From an uncultured Prevotella sp. (GTDB lineage: Bacteria; Bacteroidota; Bacteroidia; Bacteroidales; Bacteroidaceae): 50,863 nt of DNA. The DNA lies in NCBI GenBank assembly GCA_944320675.1, contig CALUIJ010000031.1, positions 1-50,863 on the forward strand, in the 5' to 3' direction. The position numbers and the translations under genes are program-made. This document shows positions 10,183 to 18,666 of this stretch, piece after piece. Under the pieces are notes generated by a model. That model saw only the letters and a list, made by a program, of their open reading frames with translations. It was not told where the DNA came from and did no database searches. Every line of letters starts with the position of its first letter. The stretch's first letter is position 1.

Positions 10183-10475
10183 ATCTATTTTTGATGTATG
10201 TCTTTATTTGTTGACGTTCGTGTTATGTTTACCTATATCGCCGGGCCGGCGTGCGCGGCGCGCCGGCCGTTGCTGCCGTTCTTAAAACGGCGGGCGGCAG
10301 CCGTCACAGACACCGCCCGCCCGAAGTGCCGCCGCCGCTTGGGGATGGCGGCAGGCACAAAAAATTGAGAATAATAAATAAAAAAAAATCATATTAGCTA
10401 TAAATATGACGATGTATTTGGCTTTCCGGTTCGTTCACAACTTCTCACCTTCCCACCTTCTCACCTTTTCACCTT
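10183..10475. other. Intergenic leader with GC-rich hairpins
   Basis: A gap of 293 nt between two fimbrial genes. It holds GC-rich dyads: the arms of 10245-10267 (GCCGGCG/CGCCGGC) and a second, less regular one around 10270-10330 rich in GCCG/CGGC words. An AT-rich stretch (10364-10410) and a TCACCTT-word tract ending at 10476 follow. I see no -7 TAnnTTTG match reading into the giant gene, so co-transcription with partial termination is more likely than a separate promoter. Confidence 0.4.
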
Positions 10476-11906
10476 TCAGTTGAATATCACGGCGTCGAAG
10501 GCGCGCCACTCGGGGTTTACGTCCATCACGAGCACGTCCTCGTCGGCCAGGCGCAGCGGGGTGTCCTCGCCGTAGGCCTGGCTCGAGTTCTTGTCGCCCA
10601 GGGTGTAGAGGTTGTTGCGCATTATGCTGTACGTCAGCGGCGACTCGGGCGTCTCTATGCGCCGCATGCTTACGGTCTTGCCGTCGGCGGCCACGGCCAC
10701 CACGGTGCGCGGCAGGGTCAGCCGGCCGGCGTCGCGCATTTCCACGGGCCAGTGGCGCAGTATGCGCCCCTCCTTGTCGAGCAGCTGCAGCTCGAACGTG
10801 GGCAGGCCCAGGGCCACGTCGTCGGTGGTCATCCCGGTGGCCACGAGGTAGCGGCTGCCGTATACGGCGCCGCGCTCGAGCTTAAGGCCGGTGGAGGCCA
10901 GCATGGGCGAGAGCTGCCGGTTGACATCGGCCCCGTCGAGGTAGCCGTCGCCGTTCTGGTCGAGGGGCAGGCCGGGGTCGGCCGTGTTGCCGGGGAACCA
11001 GTTCTTAAGGTCTATGCGGTATATCATGAAGGCCTGGTCGACCTCCTGGCCGTACATGGCGGCGTCGTAGACGTCGCGCGGGGTCATGCCGTTGACCACG
11101 CGCTCGACGTCGAACACGTCGGGGTCCTCCTGCGAGCGGAAGCCGGCCATGACGACCGTCTTGCAGGCCTTGGGCGAGGCCATGCGCACCGAGGCCACGG
11201 CCCGGCCGCCGACGTAGGCCGGTATGCGGGTGAAGTAGCCGAACGTGCCGGCCACCTGGCGGCGCAGCGTGAGCACGGCGCCCGTCTCGTCGGCGCTCAT
11301 CGAGCGGCTCACTATGCGGCCACCCTCGTTGACGAGCGACTGCGCCCCGGCGAACACCTCGGCGGCCAGTTCGCCGTCGGGCTTGGTCACGGTCTCGGGC
11401 CTGTCGAGCACGCCGCCCACGGCTATGCCCCCGAAGGGCTCGTAGCCGCCGTACGTGCCGGCGTGGTAGCCCACGGCGTAGGCTATGTATTCCTCGCCTT
11501 GGCGCAGGCGGCTGCCGCCCGTCAGGACGATGTCGGCCGTGCGGCCGCGCTTGTCGCCGTCGTAGTAGGGGCGGCTGGCGCGGTTGTCAGTGCTGCTCCA
11601 TCCCGAAATGGTATGTCTTGCCACCACGCGCCCGTCGGCGCGGTTCACAATCAGCACCACCACCTGGTCGATGGTCTGCGTGGGGGTGATGCTGTTTATG
11701 AAGCTTTCGTTGGCCGCGCGCATGCTGACCGCCTGCGCCTCGCCCACGCTCTCCACCCTTACCGTCAGCGTCTGCGCCTCGGCCCCATAGAGGGCTTCGT
11801 CGCCGGCGCGGGGGCCGCCGTCGTCGTCGCCGCACGAAGCGGCCAGCGTGCACGCGGCGGCGAGCATGAACAGCCTTGCCGTCGATTTAATCATCTTAAG
11901 TTGCAT
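10476..11906 (-). CDS. Fimbrillin-family lipoprotein (second/accessory fimbrial subunit)
   Basis: A protein of 476 residues, or 472 if it starts at the in-frame ATG at 11892-11894. The lipoprotein signal is LAAACTLAASCGDDD. It is clearly paralogous to the fimbrillin encoded at 12219-13781. Both share AQTLTVRVES versus AQTLSVQVEN near the N-terminus, a QVAGTFGYFTRIP versus QVAGSYGYFTDIP block mid-protein, a D-x-N-G-D-G-x-L calcium-like loop, and a late (R)N(N/H)LYT(L/I)G strand followed by VNPEW versus VNDNW. An Arg in the N-terminal region (VSMRAANE) could be the maturation site. It lies downstream of the terminator that follows the major subunit gene, which would fit a lower-abundance accessory pilin. 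The function is inferred from family and position. Confidence 0.82.
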   Translation of the reverse strand: MQLKMIKSTARLFMLAAACTLAASCGDDDGGPRAGDEALYGAEAQTLTVRVESVGEAQAVSMRAANESFINSITPTQTIDQVVVLIVNRADGRVVARHTISGWSSTDNRASRPYYDGDKRGRTADIVLTGGSRLRQGEEYIAYAVGYHAGTYGGYEPFGGIAVGGVLDRPETVTKPDGELAAEVFAGAQSLVNEGGRIVSRSMSADETGAVLTLRRQVAGTFGYFTRIPAYVGGRAVASVRMASPKACKTVVMAGFRSQEDPDVFDVERVVNGMTPRDVYDAAMYGQEVDQAFMIYRIDLKNWFPGNTADPGLPLDQNGDGYLDGADVNRQLSPMLASTGLKLERGAVYGSRYLVATGMTTDDVALGLPTFELQLLDKEGRILRHWPVEMRDAGRLTLPRTVVAVAADGKTVSMRRIETPESPLTYSIMRNNLYTLGDKNSSQAYGEDTPLRLADEDVLVMDVNPEWRAFDAVIFN

Positions 11907-12106
11907 TTACGTTACTGTTTATAGTTTTTCGCGTTCTCAGCGTAGCAGGCCCTAAGCGTAAGGGCCGCGTAGTGTTACGAATCAAAAGGCCGTCTTTCAC
12001 ATTGCAAAACGCCGCTTTCCGTCACGTAAAACGTCGTGTTTCGCGGCGCAAACGGCCGTGTTTCCATCACGTTCAAGTTCCGGCGGATTTGCCGAACGGA
12101 AGTCAG

Positions 12107-12162
12107 CAAAAAGGGCGTGCCTAATTGCACCCGGCCAAGCCGAAGCACCCATCGGCACGCCC
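12107..12162 (-). terminator. Intrinsic terminator/attenuator after the major fimbrillin gene
   Basis: On the minus strand GGGCGTGCC (12154-12162) pairs perfectly with GGCACGCCC (12113-12121) and is followed by a T-tract (12107-12112). It sits 57 nt past the stop of the 12219-13781 fimbrillin gene. Partial readthrough would make the first fimbrillin the most abundant product. The rest of the 312-nt gap holds a second small dyad (GGCCCTTACGCTTAGGGCC on the minus strand, near 11949-11967) and no clear promoter. Confidence 0.7.
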
Positions 12163-12218
12163 CGTCACTTCTTATCGATTAAAACATTACTTTGTTCAAA
12201 TCATCAGAGTAGAGATGA

Positions 12219-13781
12219 TTAGTCAACCTCCAACTTGTGAATCATTTCCCAGTTGTCGTTAACCCTCAAGATAATTGTCTCCTGGCCTAAAGACTGCGGA
12301 TCATCTTCAATTTCAGGATCGCCAGGAATATCCTTATCTTTTACACCGATTGTGTACAAGTGGTTGCGGACAATGCTGTATGAATCAGCTGTTTCCGCCG
12401 TAGCATACTTGGCAGAACCAAGAACACCGGTAGTAGCGTCAACACTCCATACTCCAAGAGTGTTAGCGGCAATAACATCAGCTGACGGAATACGGATATT
12501 CCACCATCTGAGGATGTTTCCGTCTGCATCAAGCGTCTGCAACTGGAATGTAGCAACATTCTGCTTGATGAAAGGCATCATGAAGTTGCCTGCAAATACA
12601 GAACCTGTCTTAAATTTAGCAGAAGTTGTAGGAATTGCCGTCGGCTGCGTCCATTTATCCTTAGCATTAAGTACACCGTCGCCATTGGTATCCATTCCAC
12701 TTTCACCGGTAAACCAGTCTGCCAAGTTTGCCTCATAAACAAGATATGCGTTATTTGTTGCCACGCCTACCTCACCATAGAATTTTACATCCGCAGTAGT
12801 AGAAGTCATACCATTCATGATATACTTCACACCTGTTGCATCAGGATCTGTGTTAGCAGTACCATCATTAGCTCCAAGGAAAGCACTGTTGAACGCACCA
12901 AAAATAGCAGTCTTATTTGCAGACGCTGCTACAAGGCGCAATTTCGCAGCAGTCTTAGTCTGAGAAGCGTCTGTTTCGTTATTTCCATGAACAGGAATAT
13001 CAGTGAAATAACCATAAGAACCTGCAACCTGACGATGGAGGGTCAGCGTTGAGTTGAAGCGATAAACATAGTCTTCATCGTCACCAGCAGACAAATTCGT
13101 CTTTGTAACAGTAAATACCGTAGCACCGGCAAAGATTTCGTCTACATCTGCTGTTTTATTTGCGTCAACAGTAACGGGCAGTGTGACCGTGGCTTCTGCT
13201 TGTACACCCTTAAAAGCATTCAGGCTTGCTGATGAAGAATAATCATCGCTGTCATAACCAACTGCATAAGCTGCATAAATAGCATTAGCATTATCTTCTT
13301 TTATCCACTCAGTCTTTGGCAGTGACCAAGAAGCCATACGTCCGTGTCCATTATCAGAATACGGATCACTTACATGCTCTGTCATCCAATTTTCAAAAGT
13401 CTTTACGGCAACAACTTCTTTGTCTGCACCATACATTGCTTTTTCAATAACAGCTGCAGCGGTTGGATTTGCAAGAGCAGCATCAAGAGTGCTATAGCCA
13501 GCAAGATCATCTGTTCCCAGAGTGGGAGTAAGTTTGTAGATAACAACTTTCACAGTGTTGATGGCCTGCTTAGCCTCAGAGCTGTACAAAGGTCTTCCGG
13601 CACGTGTTTCATAATTATCACCGGCGTTCTCAACCTGAACAGACAAAGTCTGCGCATTTGCGATCTCCTCTTCGGAAGCGATGTTGCCGCTTACCAATTC
13701 GTCATCGCTGCTACAAGATGCGAGCGACCCCATCATACCGAGGGCAAGCGCACTGTAGAAGAAAACATTTTTCTTTTTCAT
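12219..13781 (-). CDS. Probable major fimbrillin (Mfa1/FimA-like shaft subunit)
   Basis: A protein of 520 residues with a lipoprotein signal, MMGSLASCSSDD. The N-terminal extension ends in NYETRAGRPLY. The Arg-Ala junction is the kind of site cut during maturation of type V fimbrial subunits; cleavage is inferred. The core is rich in Thr, Ala and Asn, and contains a D-x-N-G-D-G-x-L loop (DTNGDGVLNAKDKW). The C-terminus has VRNHLYTIG and ends in LRVNDNWEMIHKLEVD, the donor-type terminal strand. It directly follows the Mfa2-like anchor gene and is followed by an intrinsic terminator, both typical of the main structural subunit. The gene is AT-richer than its neighbours, as expected for a diversifying surface antigen. 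Confidence 0.85.
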   Translation of the reverse strand: MKKKNVFFYSALALGMMGSLASCSSDDELVSGNIASEEEIANAQTLSVQVENAGDNYETRAGRPLYSSEAKQAINTVKVVIYKLTPTLGTDDLAGYSTLDAALANPTAAAVIEKAMYGADKEVVAVKTFENWMTEHVSDPYSDNGHGRMASWSLPKTEWIKEDNANAIYAAYAVGYDSDDYSSSASLNAFKGVQAEATVTLPVTVDANKTADVDEIFAGATVFTVTKTNLSAGDDEDYVYRFNSTLTLHRQVAGSYGYFTDIPVHGNNETDASQTKTAAKLRLVAASANKTAIFGAFNSAFLGANDGTANTDPDATGVKYIMNGMTSTTADVKFYGEVGVATNNAYLVYEANLADWFTGESGMDTNGDGVLNAKDKWTQPTAIPTTSAKFKTGSVFAGNFMMPFIKQNVATFQLQTLDADGNILRWWNIRIPSADVIAANTLGVWSVDATTGVLGSAKYATAETADSYSIVRNHLYTIGVKDKDIPGDPEIEDDPQSLGQETIILRVNDNWEMIHKLEVD

Positions 13782-13875
13782 TTTGTTAAAATTTTAGTTA
13801 ATAATAAAGTTAATAAAAAATGATATTAATCGTATCTATCTCTTCATCTCATTTTACAAACCATGATTAACGGAA

Positions 13876-14793
13876 TCAGTCAATCTCCATTTTATGAACT
13901 TCTTCCCAATTTCCATTCACGAATATGTATATCGTAAAGCCATCGCCGCCGCCTGAACCTTTATCGTCATAGACGTAGCGCACCATTGTCACCTCGTTTC
14001 TCGACATGGTTATCTGCACGTCGTCGGGGGCGAGGGGCTGCTGCTGCGCGCCGGCCGCAGTGCGGTAGAAGTTTACGTCGAGCGTGGTAGCCTCGTGCCC
14101 GGTGGAGGGACAGAGCAGCATGCCCGTTGAGAACTCTACGGGGCGCGTCCAAAGCGTGTCGGTGTGGAACGCGGTCTCGCCGCCGTACTTCAGGCCTCGG
14201 CCTATGTAGCGGTATATGCCGTCGAGGTCTTTCGTCGAGAAGTCAACGTCCTGGGGCATGTTCTCGGCCATTACGACGAGCTTGCCCTTGGCGCGCTCAA
14301 GCTCGGCTGTGAAGGCGTAGCGGCTGATGGTGTAGTCGAGTGTGTCTACGGTTACGTAGATGTCGTTCTCGGCGGCGTTGCTCTGCGTCACCTCGGTGTA
14401 GAGGGCGTCGTCGGCAAGTGGGCGTTCGGAGTGCATGTTGCCCCACACGGTGAGTATGTACTTGCCGAAGGGCAGGCTCTCGGGCAGGGGCAGCCCGTAG
14501 GTCTGGGCGTCGCCCGTGACGGCGAAGTTGGTGCGCTCTATTACCTGTTCGCCGGTCTCGGCGTCGTCGAGGCGGTAGTACAGCGTGGCCACGTAGTCGC
14601 GGAAAGGCAGATCCTCGGGGCGCACTGGCTCGAGCCCGTCGGTGGCGGCTGCGTTGAAATAGTTTTTATCCTTCACCACGATGTCGACGTGCAGTGGCGG
14701 ACACGGCGGCAGCTCCTCGCGTATGCAGGATGATGCCGTGAGCAGCGCCGCGAGCGCCACGAGCAGGGGTGACATGTTGCTGAGTATCTTCAT
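13876..14793 (-). CDS. Mfa2/FimB-like fimbrial anchor lipoprotein
   Basis: A protein of 305 residues. The lipoprotein signal is ALLTASSCIREELPPCPP. A second Cys shortly after the lipidated Cys, in the form C-P-P-L-x-V-x-I, is typical of the FimB/Mfa2 family that anchors the fimbria in the outer membrane and limits its length. The middle region (FGKYILTVWGN) also fits that family. The last residues, VNGNWEEVHKMEID, nearly match the end of the neighbouring fimbrillin (VNDNWEMIHKLEVD), so anchor and shaft share the terminal strand. It lies 94 nt upstream of the major fimbrillin gene in the same operon. Confidence 0.82.
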   Translation of the reverse strand: MKILSNMSPLLVALAALLTASSCIREELPPCPPLHVDIVVKDKNYFNAAATDGLEPVRPEDLPFRDYVATLYYRLDDAETGEQVIERTNFAVTGDAQTYGLPLPESLPFGKYILTVWGNMHSERPLADDALYTEVTQSNAAENDIYVTVDTLDYTISRYAFTAELERAKGKLVVMAENMPQDVDFSTKDLDGIYRYIGRGLKYGGETAFHTDTLWTRPVEFSTGMLLCPSTGHEATTLDVNFYRTAAGAQQQPLAPDDVQITMSRNEVTMVRYVYDDKGSGGGDGFTIYIFVNGNWEEVHKMEID

Positions 14794-14809
14794 TGTTGCT
14801 GTCGTTTAT

Positions 14810-14857
14810 TTTCACTTTTTCACCTTCTCACTTTCTCACCTTCTCACTTTCTCACCT
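14810..14857. repeat. TCACTTT/TCACCTT word tract
   Basis: About seven degenerate 7-8-bp words of the form TCACTTTT/TCACCTTC in a row, at the stop codon of the DUF3868 gene. It is the same low-complexity family as the tracts at 5331, 10440, 16705, 41210, 42225, 43610, 48180 and 50341. Confidence 0.6.
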
Positions 14858-16630
14858 CCCAAACGTTTCCGTCCAGCGCGGGTCGGCGTGGTAAGGCTCG
14901 AAGTCGTATTCGCCCATGGCTCGGCGGCGCAGCCAGTTGTCGGCCACGGCGGCGGGCAGCGCGGTGAAGAGCGCGTCGGGGCGGGCGAGGCGTGCGGCGG
15001 TGAGTGCGCGCACGTATTGCGCCAGGGGCGAGCGGTCGGCGGCGGCCGGGCCGCTCATTATGGCGTCGGCGTCGGCGTTGCGGTTAAGGCTGAGGGCCAC
15101 GATGGCCGTGGCCACGTCGTTATATCGGCTGAGCAGGCTGTAGGCCTCGGCGTAGCGGTGCTGGCATGCGCGCACGAGCCCGAGGTTGTAGCGCGCCTGC
15201 ACGTCGTCGGCGGCGATGCGCGACAGCAGCTCTACGGCCTCCTCGTACTTGTTCTGGTAGACGTATGTGGCGGCCAAGGCGTTGAGCGCCTCGGGCGAGT
15301 TGGACTCGAGTTCCTTAAGCACGCGCTCGGCCTCGTAGGCCTTGCCCTCGCGCAAGAGTAGTATGGCGAGGTTGTTGGCGGCCGGGAGCGACTGTGGGAA
15401 GTAGCGCAGCACGGTGCGGTAGACCTCCTGCTTCTCGGCCGGCGTCTGCTTGAGCGTCGACACGCGCAGCAGCTCGGCCTCGCTGAAGGCGTCGGGGCGC
15501 ACGTCGTACATGCGGAGCAGCTCCTCGTCGGTGGTGAAGTTCTTTATGCGGTAGGTGTACTCGTAGTCTACCTTACGGTCCTTCTGCAGGAAGTTCTCGC
15601 GTATCACGGGCCAGCACTTCAGGCGGCGTATGTAGCGCTCGGCCACGTCGTCGTTCTGGCCGGCATACTTATTGAGTATGGCGCGCACCTGTGCCGAGTC
15701 GGGGTTGCCGGCGGCCGTCATGGCCTGCACCACGGGCTCCCATCCCTCGGGGCGCGAGCCCGTCGAGAACACGCGGCGCTGGCGCTCGCCGAGGCCGAGC
15801 TGCGAGCAGAGCCACCGCATGGCCGAGTTGGCACGGTTGCGCGACAGGGGCGTGTTGAAGCTCAGGGGGCCGTCGGCCGAGGCCAGTCCGTATATCTTGA
15901 CCGAGGTAAGCTCGGCCAGCGAGTCGTTGACCACGGGGCGCAGGCGCGCAAGCATGGTGTCGAGCTCGGCGCGGTTGTTGCCGAGGTCGAGGCGTATGTC
16001 GTAGCGGTTGATGATGAACTGTATGTGGGCGGTGCCGCGGCCCTCGCGTATCTTGGGCTTGATGGTGAACTCTGGATCCATCCACTTAAGGTCGTACTTG
16101 CGCTTCACGAGGTCGACGGGGTCGTCGATGGCGGCCAGCAGCACTGTGTCGACCGCCGAGCACTCGCCGCATCCGTCGGTGGTCACCACGCCGTAGACGC
16201 GGCGGCCGGTCTGCGGCCCTTCGGGCAGGGTCACCTTATTATTATATGGCACGGTAAGGCCTTGGGCGGTAGAGCTTACGGCGCGGCGGCTCGACGACAG
16301 CGAGTCGCGGTAGCCGTAGAGACGCTCGAGGCGGTTGAGCTTCTTAGAGTATATGGGGGCGTCGAGCACTACGGGGTCGTACTCGCAGAGCGTGCCCGAG
16401 CTGTCGCGCAGCTGTGGCAGCACGACGAGGCGGCTGCGGCGCGAGAAGTAGCGCGGCGGCACGGATATGTCGAGGTCGAGGTTCACGGCGCCCGTGCTGT
16501 CGGGCAGGAGCACCGGCACGCGCGGCACTACGCTGACGGCCGAGTCTTTGTCCGCCGACGAAGAGCAGGCGGCCATGACCGCGGCCGCGGCTACGACGCA
16601 AATATGTGTAAATATAGTTGTTTTCTTCAT
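14852..16630 (-). CDS. DUF3868 / OmpA-like / TPR lipoprotein of the fimbrial operon
   Basis: A protein of 592 residues. The lipoprotein signal is VMAACSSSAD. Residues about 30-130 match the pattern of the DUF3868 N-terminal region: a Ser/Arg-rich stretch with VVLPQLRD and APIYSKKLNRLERL. Residues about 205-280 look OmpA-like, with IYGLASADGPLSFN followed by LSRNRANSAMRWL, the G-x-(A/S)-S-x-D-G ... N-x-x-L-S-x-x-R-A signature of peptidoglycan-binding domains. The C-terminal half holds TPR-like helices (e.g. ALAATYVYQNKYEEAVELL). Proteins of this type are encoded next to DUF3575 genes in Bacteroidales fimbrial clusters and are thought to act in assembly or anchoring. It is second in the operon, after DUF3575. 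Confidence 0.8.
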   Translation of the reverse strand: MKKTTIFTHICVVAAAAVMAACSSSADKDSAVSVVPRVPVLLPDSTGAVNLDLDISVPPRYFSRRSRLVVLPQLRDSSGTLCEYDPVVLDAPIYSKKLNRLERLYGYRDSLSSSRRAVSSTAQGLTVPYNNKVTLPEGPQTGRRVYGVVTTDGCGECSAVDTVLLAAIDDPVDLVKRKYDLKWMDPEFTIKPKIREGRGTAHIQFIINRYDIRLDLGNNRAELDTMLARLRPVVNDSLAELTSVKIYGLASADGPLSFNTPLSRNRANSAMRWLCSQLGLGERQRRVFSTGSRPEGWEPVVQAMTAAGNPDSAQVRAILNKYAGQNDDVAERYIRRLKCWPVIRENFLQKDRKVDYEYTYRIKNFTTDEELLRMYDVRPDAFSEAELLRVSTLKQTPAEKQEVYRTVLRYFPQSLPAANNLAILLLREGKAYEAERVLKELESNSPEALNALAATYVYQNKYEEAVELLSRIAADDVQARYNLGLVRACQHRYAEAYSLLSRYNDVATAIVALSLNRNADADAIMSGPAAADRSPLAQYVRALTAARLARPDALFTALPAAVADNWLRRRAMGEYDFEPYHADPRWTETFGR

Positions 16631-16704
16631 AATCTCCTTGTTTTTTCCATCATGCCGGCCTTGCCGGACTTATCTGTCTTATCAGCCTGACACGCCGCAG
16701 CGCA

Positions 16705-16772
16705 GCCTTTTCACCTTTTCACTTTTTCACCTTCTCACTTTCTCACCTTCCCACCTTCTCACCTTCCCACCT
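16705..16772. repeat. TTTTCACC/CTTCTCACC word tract
   Basis: Nine or so degenerate TCACCTT/TCACTTT words abutting the stop codon of the DUF3575 gene. No gene is present. It may contribute an unstructured pyrimidine-rich spacer in the operon mRNA (purine-rich on the transcribed minus strand). Confidence 0.6.
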
Positions 16773-17318
16773 TTAAAAGATGTACGAGAACGTTACTGCC
16801 AACTTGGTAAGGCCGAAGTAGTTGGTGAAGTCGTGGTCCTTGCACTTGACGCACGGGCCGTCGGGCATCTTGTCGTACCACAGGCGGGCGTAGCCTATGC
16901 CGACGGTGGCCTCGAGGTTCCAGTGGGGCGAGAGTATCCAGTCGTAACCGTAAGACACGCCGCCCCCGGCCATGTAGCCGTCGTAGAGCGTGCCGTTCCA
17001 TCCGCTGTAGAACTGCCCGCCGTGGGCGTGCAGGCCTACGAAGTGACCCTCGAACTTCTCGCAGAACCAATAGCGGCCCTCGGGCTGGGCGAACCAGAAG
17101 CGGGCGTAGCGCTCGTCGCTGAGCTTGAAGGGGTTGTAGGCTCCGCCGAGGTCGAGCGTCCACTTGGGCGCAAGGCCAATCTCGATGTTAAGGTTCGGCG
17201 TAGCCGCACCCCAGTAGAGCGCGTTGGTCTTCAAGGCCGCGTTTTGCGCAACGGCGGCCTGCACGGCGAAGCCGAACGCGAAAAGCGACAGAAGAAGTAT
17301 CTTTCTAACCTTTATCAT
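16773..17318 (-). CDS. DUF3575 outer-membrane/periplasmic protein, first gene of fimbrial operon
   Basis: A protein of 181 residues from the ATG at 17316-17318. A longer start at 17339 (MTEIKEN...) is possible. The still longer frame would run through the inverted repeat and the invertible segment and is rejected. The signal peptide is LLLSLFAFGFAVQAAVAQ. The body begins ALKTNALYWGAATPNLNIEIG, the hallmark opening of DUF3575 proteins, and proceeds through alternating aromatic beta strands to a C-terminal Phe (TFSYIF), as in outer-membrane barrels. DUF3575 genes commonly head Mfa/Fim-type clusters. The leader between 17318 and the inverted repeat at 17392 has no TAnnTTTG match on the minus strand, so in the present orientation the operon has no obvious promoter. 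Confidence 0.82.
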   Translation of the reverse strand: MIKVRKILLLSLFAFGFAVQAAVAQNAALKTNALYWGAATPNLNIEIGLAPKWTLDLGGAYNPFKLSDERYARFWFAQPEGRYWFCEKFEGHFVGLHAHGGQFYSGWNGTLYDGYMAGGGVSYGYDWILSPHWNLEATVGIGYARLWYDKMPDGPCVKCKDHDFTNYFGLTKLAVTFSYIF

Positions 17319-17391
17319 ATTTTCTTTTATTTCCGTCATAGTTTTGTTTCGCAAGCGCAACGGCCCGGACTCCACCCGGCGGTAAAACAGG

Positions 17392-17420
17392 GTCTTCCTC
17401 TCCTTAAGAGGAGGACGGCG
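17392..17420 (+). repeat. Left inverted repeat (IRL) of the invertible segment
   Basis: An exact 29-bp reverse complement of 18667-18695. The repeat has its own near-perfect dyad, CCTCTCCTTAAGAGGAGG, centred on CTTAAG, as expected for a site bound by two recombinase protomers. The flanking bases (17391, 17421) no longer match the partner, so the 29-bp limit is sharp. It lies 74 bp upstream of the first fimbrial gene. Confidence 0.88.
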
Positions 17421-17574
17421 CGTCCCGGCGGGGACTTGGCGCAATGACGGACAAGCAACACGGATACCGTCCGCCGGGGCGGGCGGTCGGAAAAAAGAGA
17501 ATAACCTGAAAAGAGAATGCACAACCCGGCGCGGCCTCATGCGGCCGCGCCGTTAAAAAAAAACAGTGAGCCTT

Positions 17575-18459
17575 ATGAAACGTCTCATATCTAAAACCAA
17601 CCTGCGATACATCGGAGAACACCTGCAATGCGACAACTACCAGACCGGCGACAAGGCCCGTCTCGGTCTTTACAACCTGAAAGAGGGCGAATGCCTCGTG
17701 CGCGACAAGCTTACGCTCCCGGCCCTGTTTTTCGTCATCAAGGGCGAAGTCAACATAACGGGCATCAGATACGCCAGGACGGTAGGCGCGGGCTATATGT
17801 TCATAAAGCCCGCCGGCAGCAGCTTCTACTGCAAGGCCGGGTCGCCGAGCACGCTCATACGCATGTCGTTCGACATGGACTTCACCATTTGCAACAAGTA
17901 TTCGCTGACCGAACTTAAGGACTACGCCGCGCGCCAGCACGTCGAAGCCCCCTATCTGCTGCCAATCGCCGACCCTTTGGCCGACGAGCTTGAGGCCACA
18001 GAGACCGCCATGGGCTACAGCCTGATGTGCCGCCACTACCAGAAGATGAAGGTCGACATACTGTTCATACTCCTGCGCGGATTCTACACCAAGGAGGAAC
18101 TGGCGGCGCTGTTCAAGCCGGTGGTGAGCGCCGACATCGACTTTAAGAACAAGATACTCAGCATCGGCGACGAAGCCAAGAGCGTGAAAGAGCTGATCAA
18201 CCTTACGGGCATGCCGCCGACCACGTTCAACCGCAAGTTCCAGAACGCTTTCGGCATGTCGGCCGGACAGTGGATGACGGAGAACAAGAAGGAGGGAATA
18301 CTGAAAGACATCGTGCTGACAAACATAAGCGTGGCGCAGATAGCCAAGAAGTACGGCTTCACGTCAAACTATTTCATATCATTCAGCAAAGACCACTTCG
18401 GCTACACGCCTACGGAACTTAGGAAAATGTACAACCCCGACCCAGGCGGCACGAAGTAA
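17575..18459 (+). CDS. AraC-family transcriptional regulator inside the invertible segment
   Basis: A protein of 294 residues from the ATG at 17575; a GTG nine bases upstream is possible. The N-terminal ~170 residues form a cupin-like sensor region (ALFFVIKGEVNITG, then AGYMFIKPAGSSF). The C-terminal ~95 residues carry both AraC helix-turn-helix units: SVKELINLTGMPPTTFNRKF (about 206-225) and SVAQIAKKYGFTSNYFISF (about 253-271), followed by FGYTPTELRK. It is a DNA-binding regulator, probably of the fimbrial operon, the recombinase or itself; the target is inferred from position. No good -7 match lies in the 154 bp upstream inside the segment. A TAGTTTTG at 17339-17346, outside IRL on the plus strand, is a weak candidate that would serve only in this orientation. 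Confidence 0.88.
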   Translation: MKRLISKTNLRYIGEHLQCDNYQTGDKARLGLYNLKEGECLVRDKLTLPALFFVIKGEVNITGIRYARTVGAGYMFIKPAGSSFYCKAGSPSTLIRMSFDMDFTICNKYSLTELKDYAARQHVEAPYLLPIADPLADELEATETAMGYSLMCRHYQKMKVDILFILLRGFYTKEELAALFKPVVSADIDFKNKILSIGDEAKSVKELINLTGMPPTTFNRKFQNAFGMSAGQWMTENKKEGILKDIVLTNISVAQIAKKYGFTSNYFISFSKDHFGYTPTELRKMYNPDPGGTK

Positions 18460-18602
18460 GGACGCCGGGGAGCAGGCACGCTTCAAGGCTAAACACACCT
18501 TATTATATATGGCACGCCTGCGCCCGACCTCCTCGACTGGCGCGAAAACCGCAAGTGGTTGATTTTCGTTGTTATTTGGTTGATAATATGAGTGTGAAAG
18601 TT

Positions 18603-18633
18603 ATTGCATATATGTAAAAAGGCCGTAACTTTG
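18603..18633 (+). promoter_or_regulatory. Promoter at the right end of the invertible segment
   Basis: The Bacteroidetes-type -7 box TAACTTTG is at 18626-18633, with ATTG (18603-18606, TTG core 18604-18606) 19 nt upstream as the -33 element. It reads right, through the right inverted repeat and antisense into the 3' end of the recombinase gene. After inversion it would read left into the fimbrial operon. No plus-strand gene follows it in the current orientation, which is hard to explain unless the segment flips. Confidence 0.72.
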
Positions 18634-18666
18634 CACCGGATTTAGGAAACAAGCGCTTCCATGCGC

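Larger units (their letters stand above)
17421..18666. mobile_element. Invertible segment (1246 bp) carrying an araC-type gene and an outward promoter
   Basis: Everything between the two copies of the 29-bp inverted repeat: the AraC-family gene on the plus strand and a promoter at 18603-18633 pointing right. A tyrosine recombinase gene lies 71 bp beyond the right repeat. Known Bacteroidales tyrosine recombinases invert promoters flanked by such repeats. As written, the promoter fires away from the fimbrial operon (predicted OFF). If the segment flips, the promoter reads through IRL into DUF3575 with a leader of about 130 nt, and araC lies downstream of the recombinase gene in the same direction. 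Inversion is inferred, not observed. Confidence 0.75.

Noticed and set aside
10752-11924. 390-codon plus-strand ORF opposite the second fimbrillin
   Set aside because: Val/Ala/Gly/His-rich shadow of a clear lipoprotein gene with family motifs.
17421-18666. The segment as a simple transposon
   Set aside because: No transposase inside, no target duplication outside the repeats, and the repeats have the dyad form of recombinase sites; the recombinase gene lies outside the segment, as for an inversion locus.
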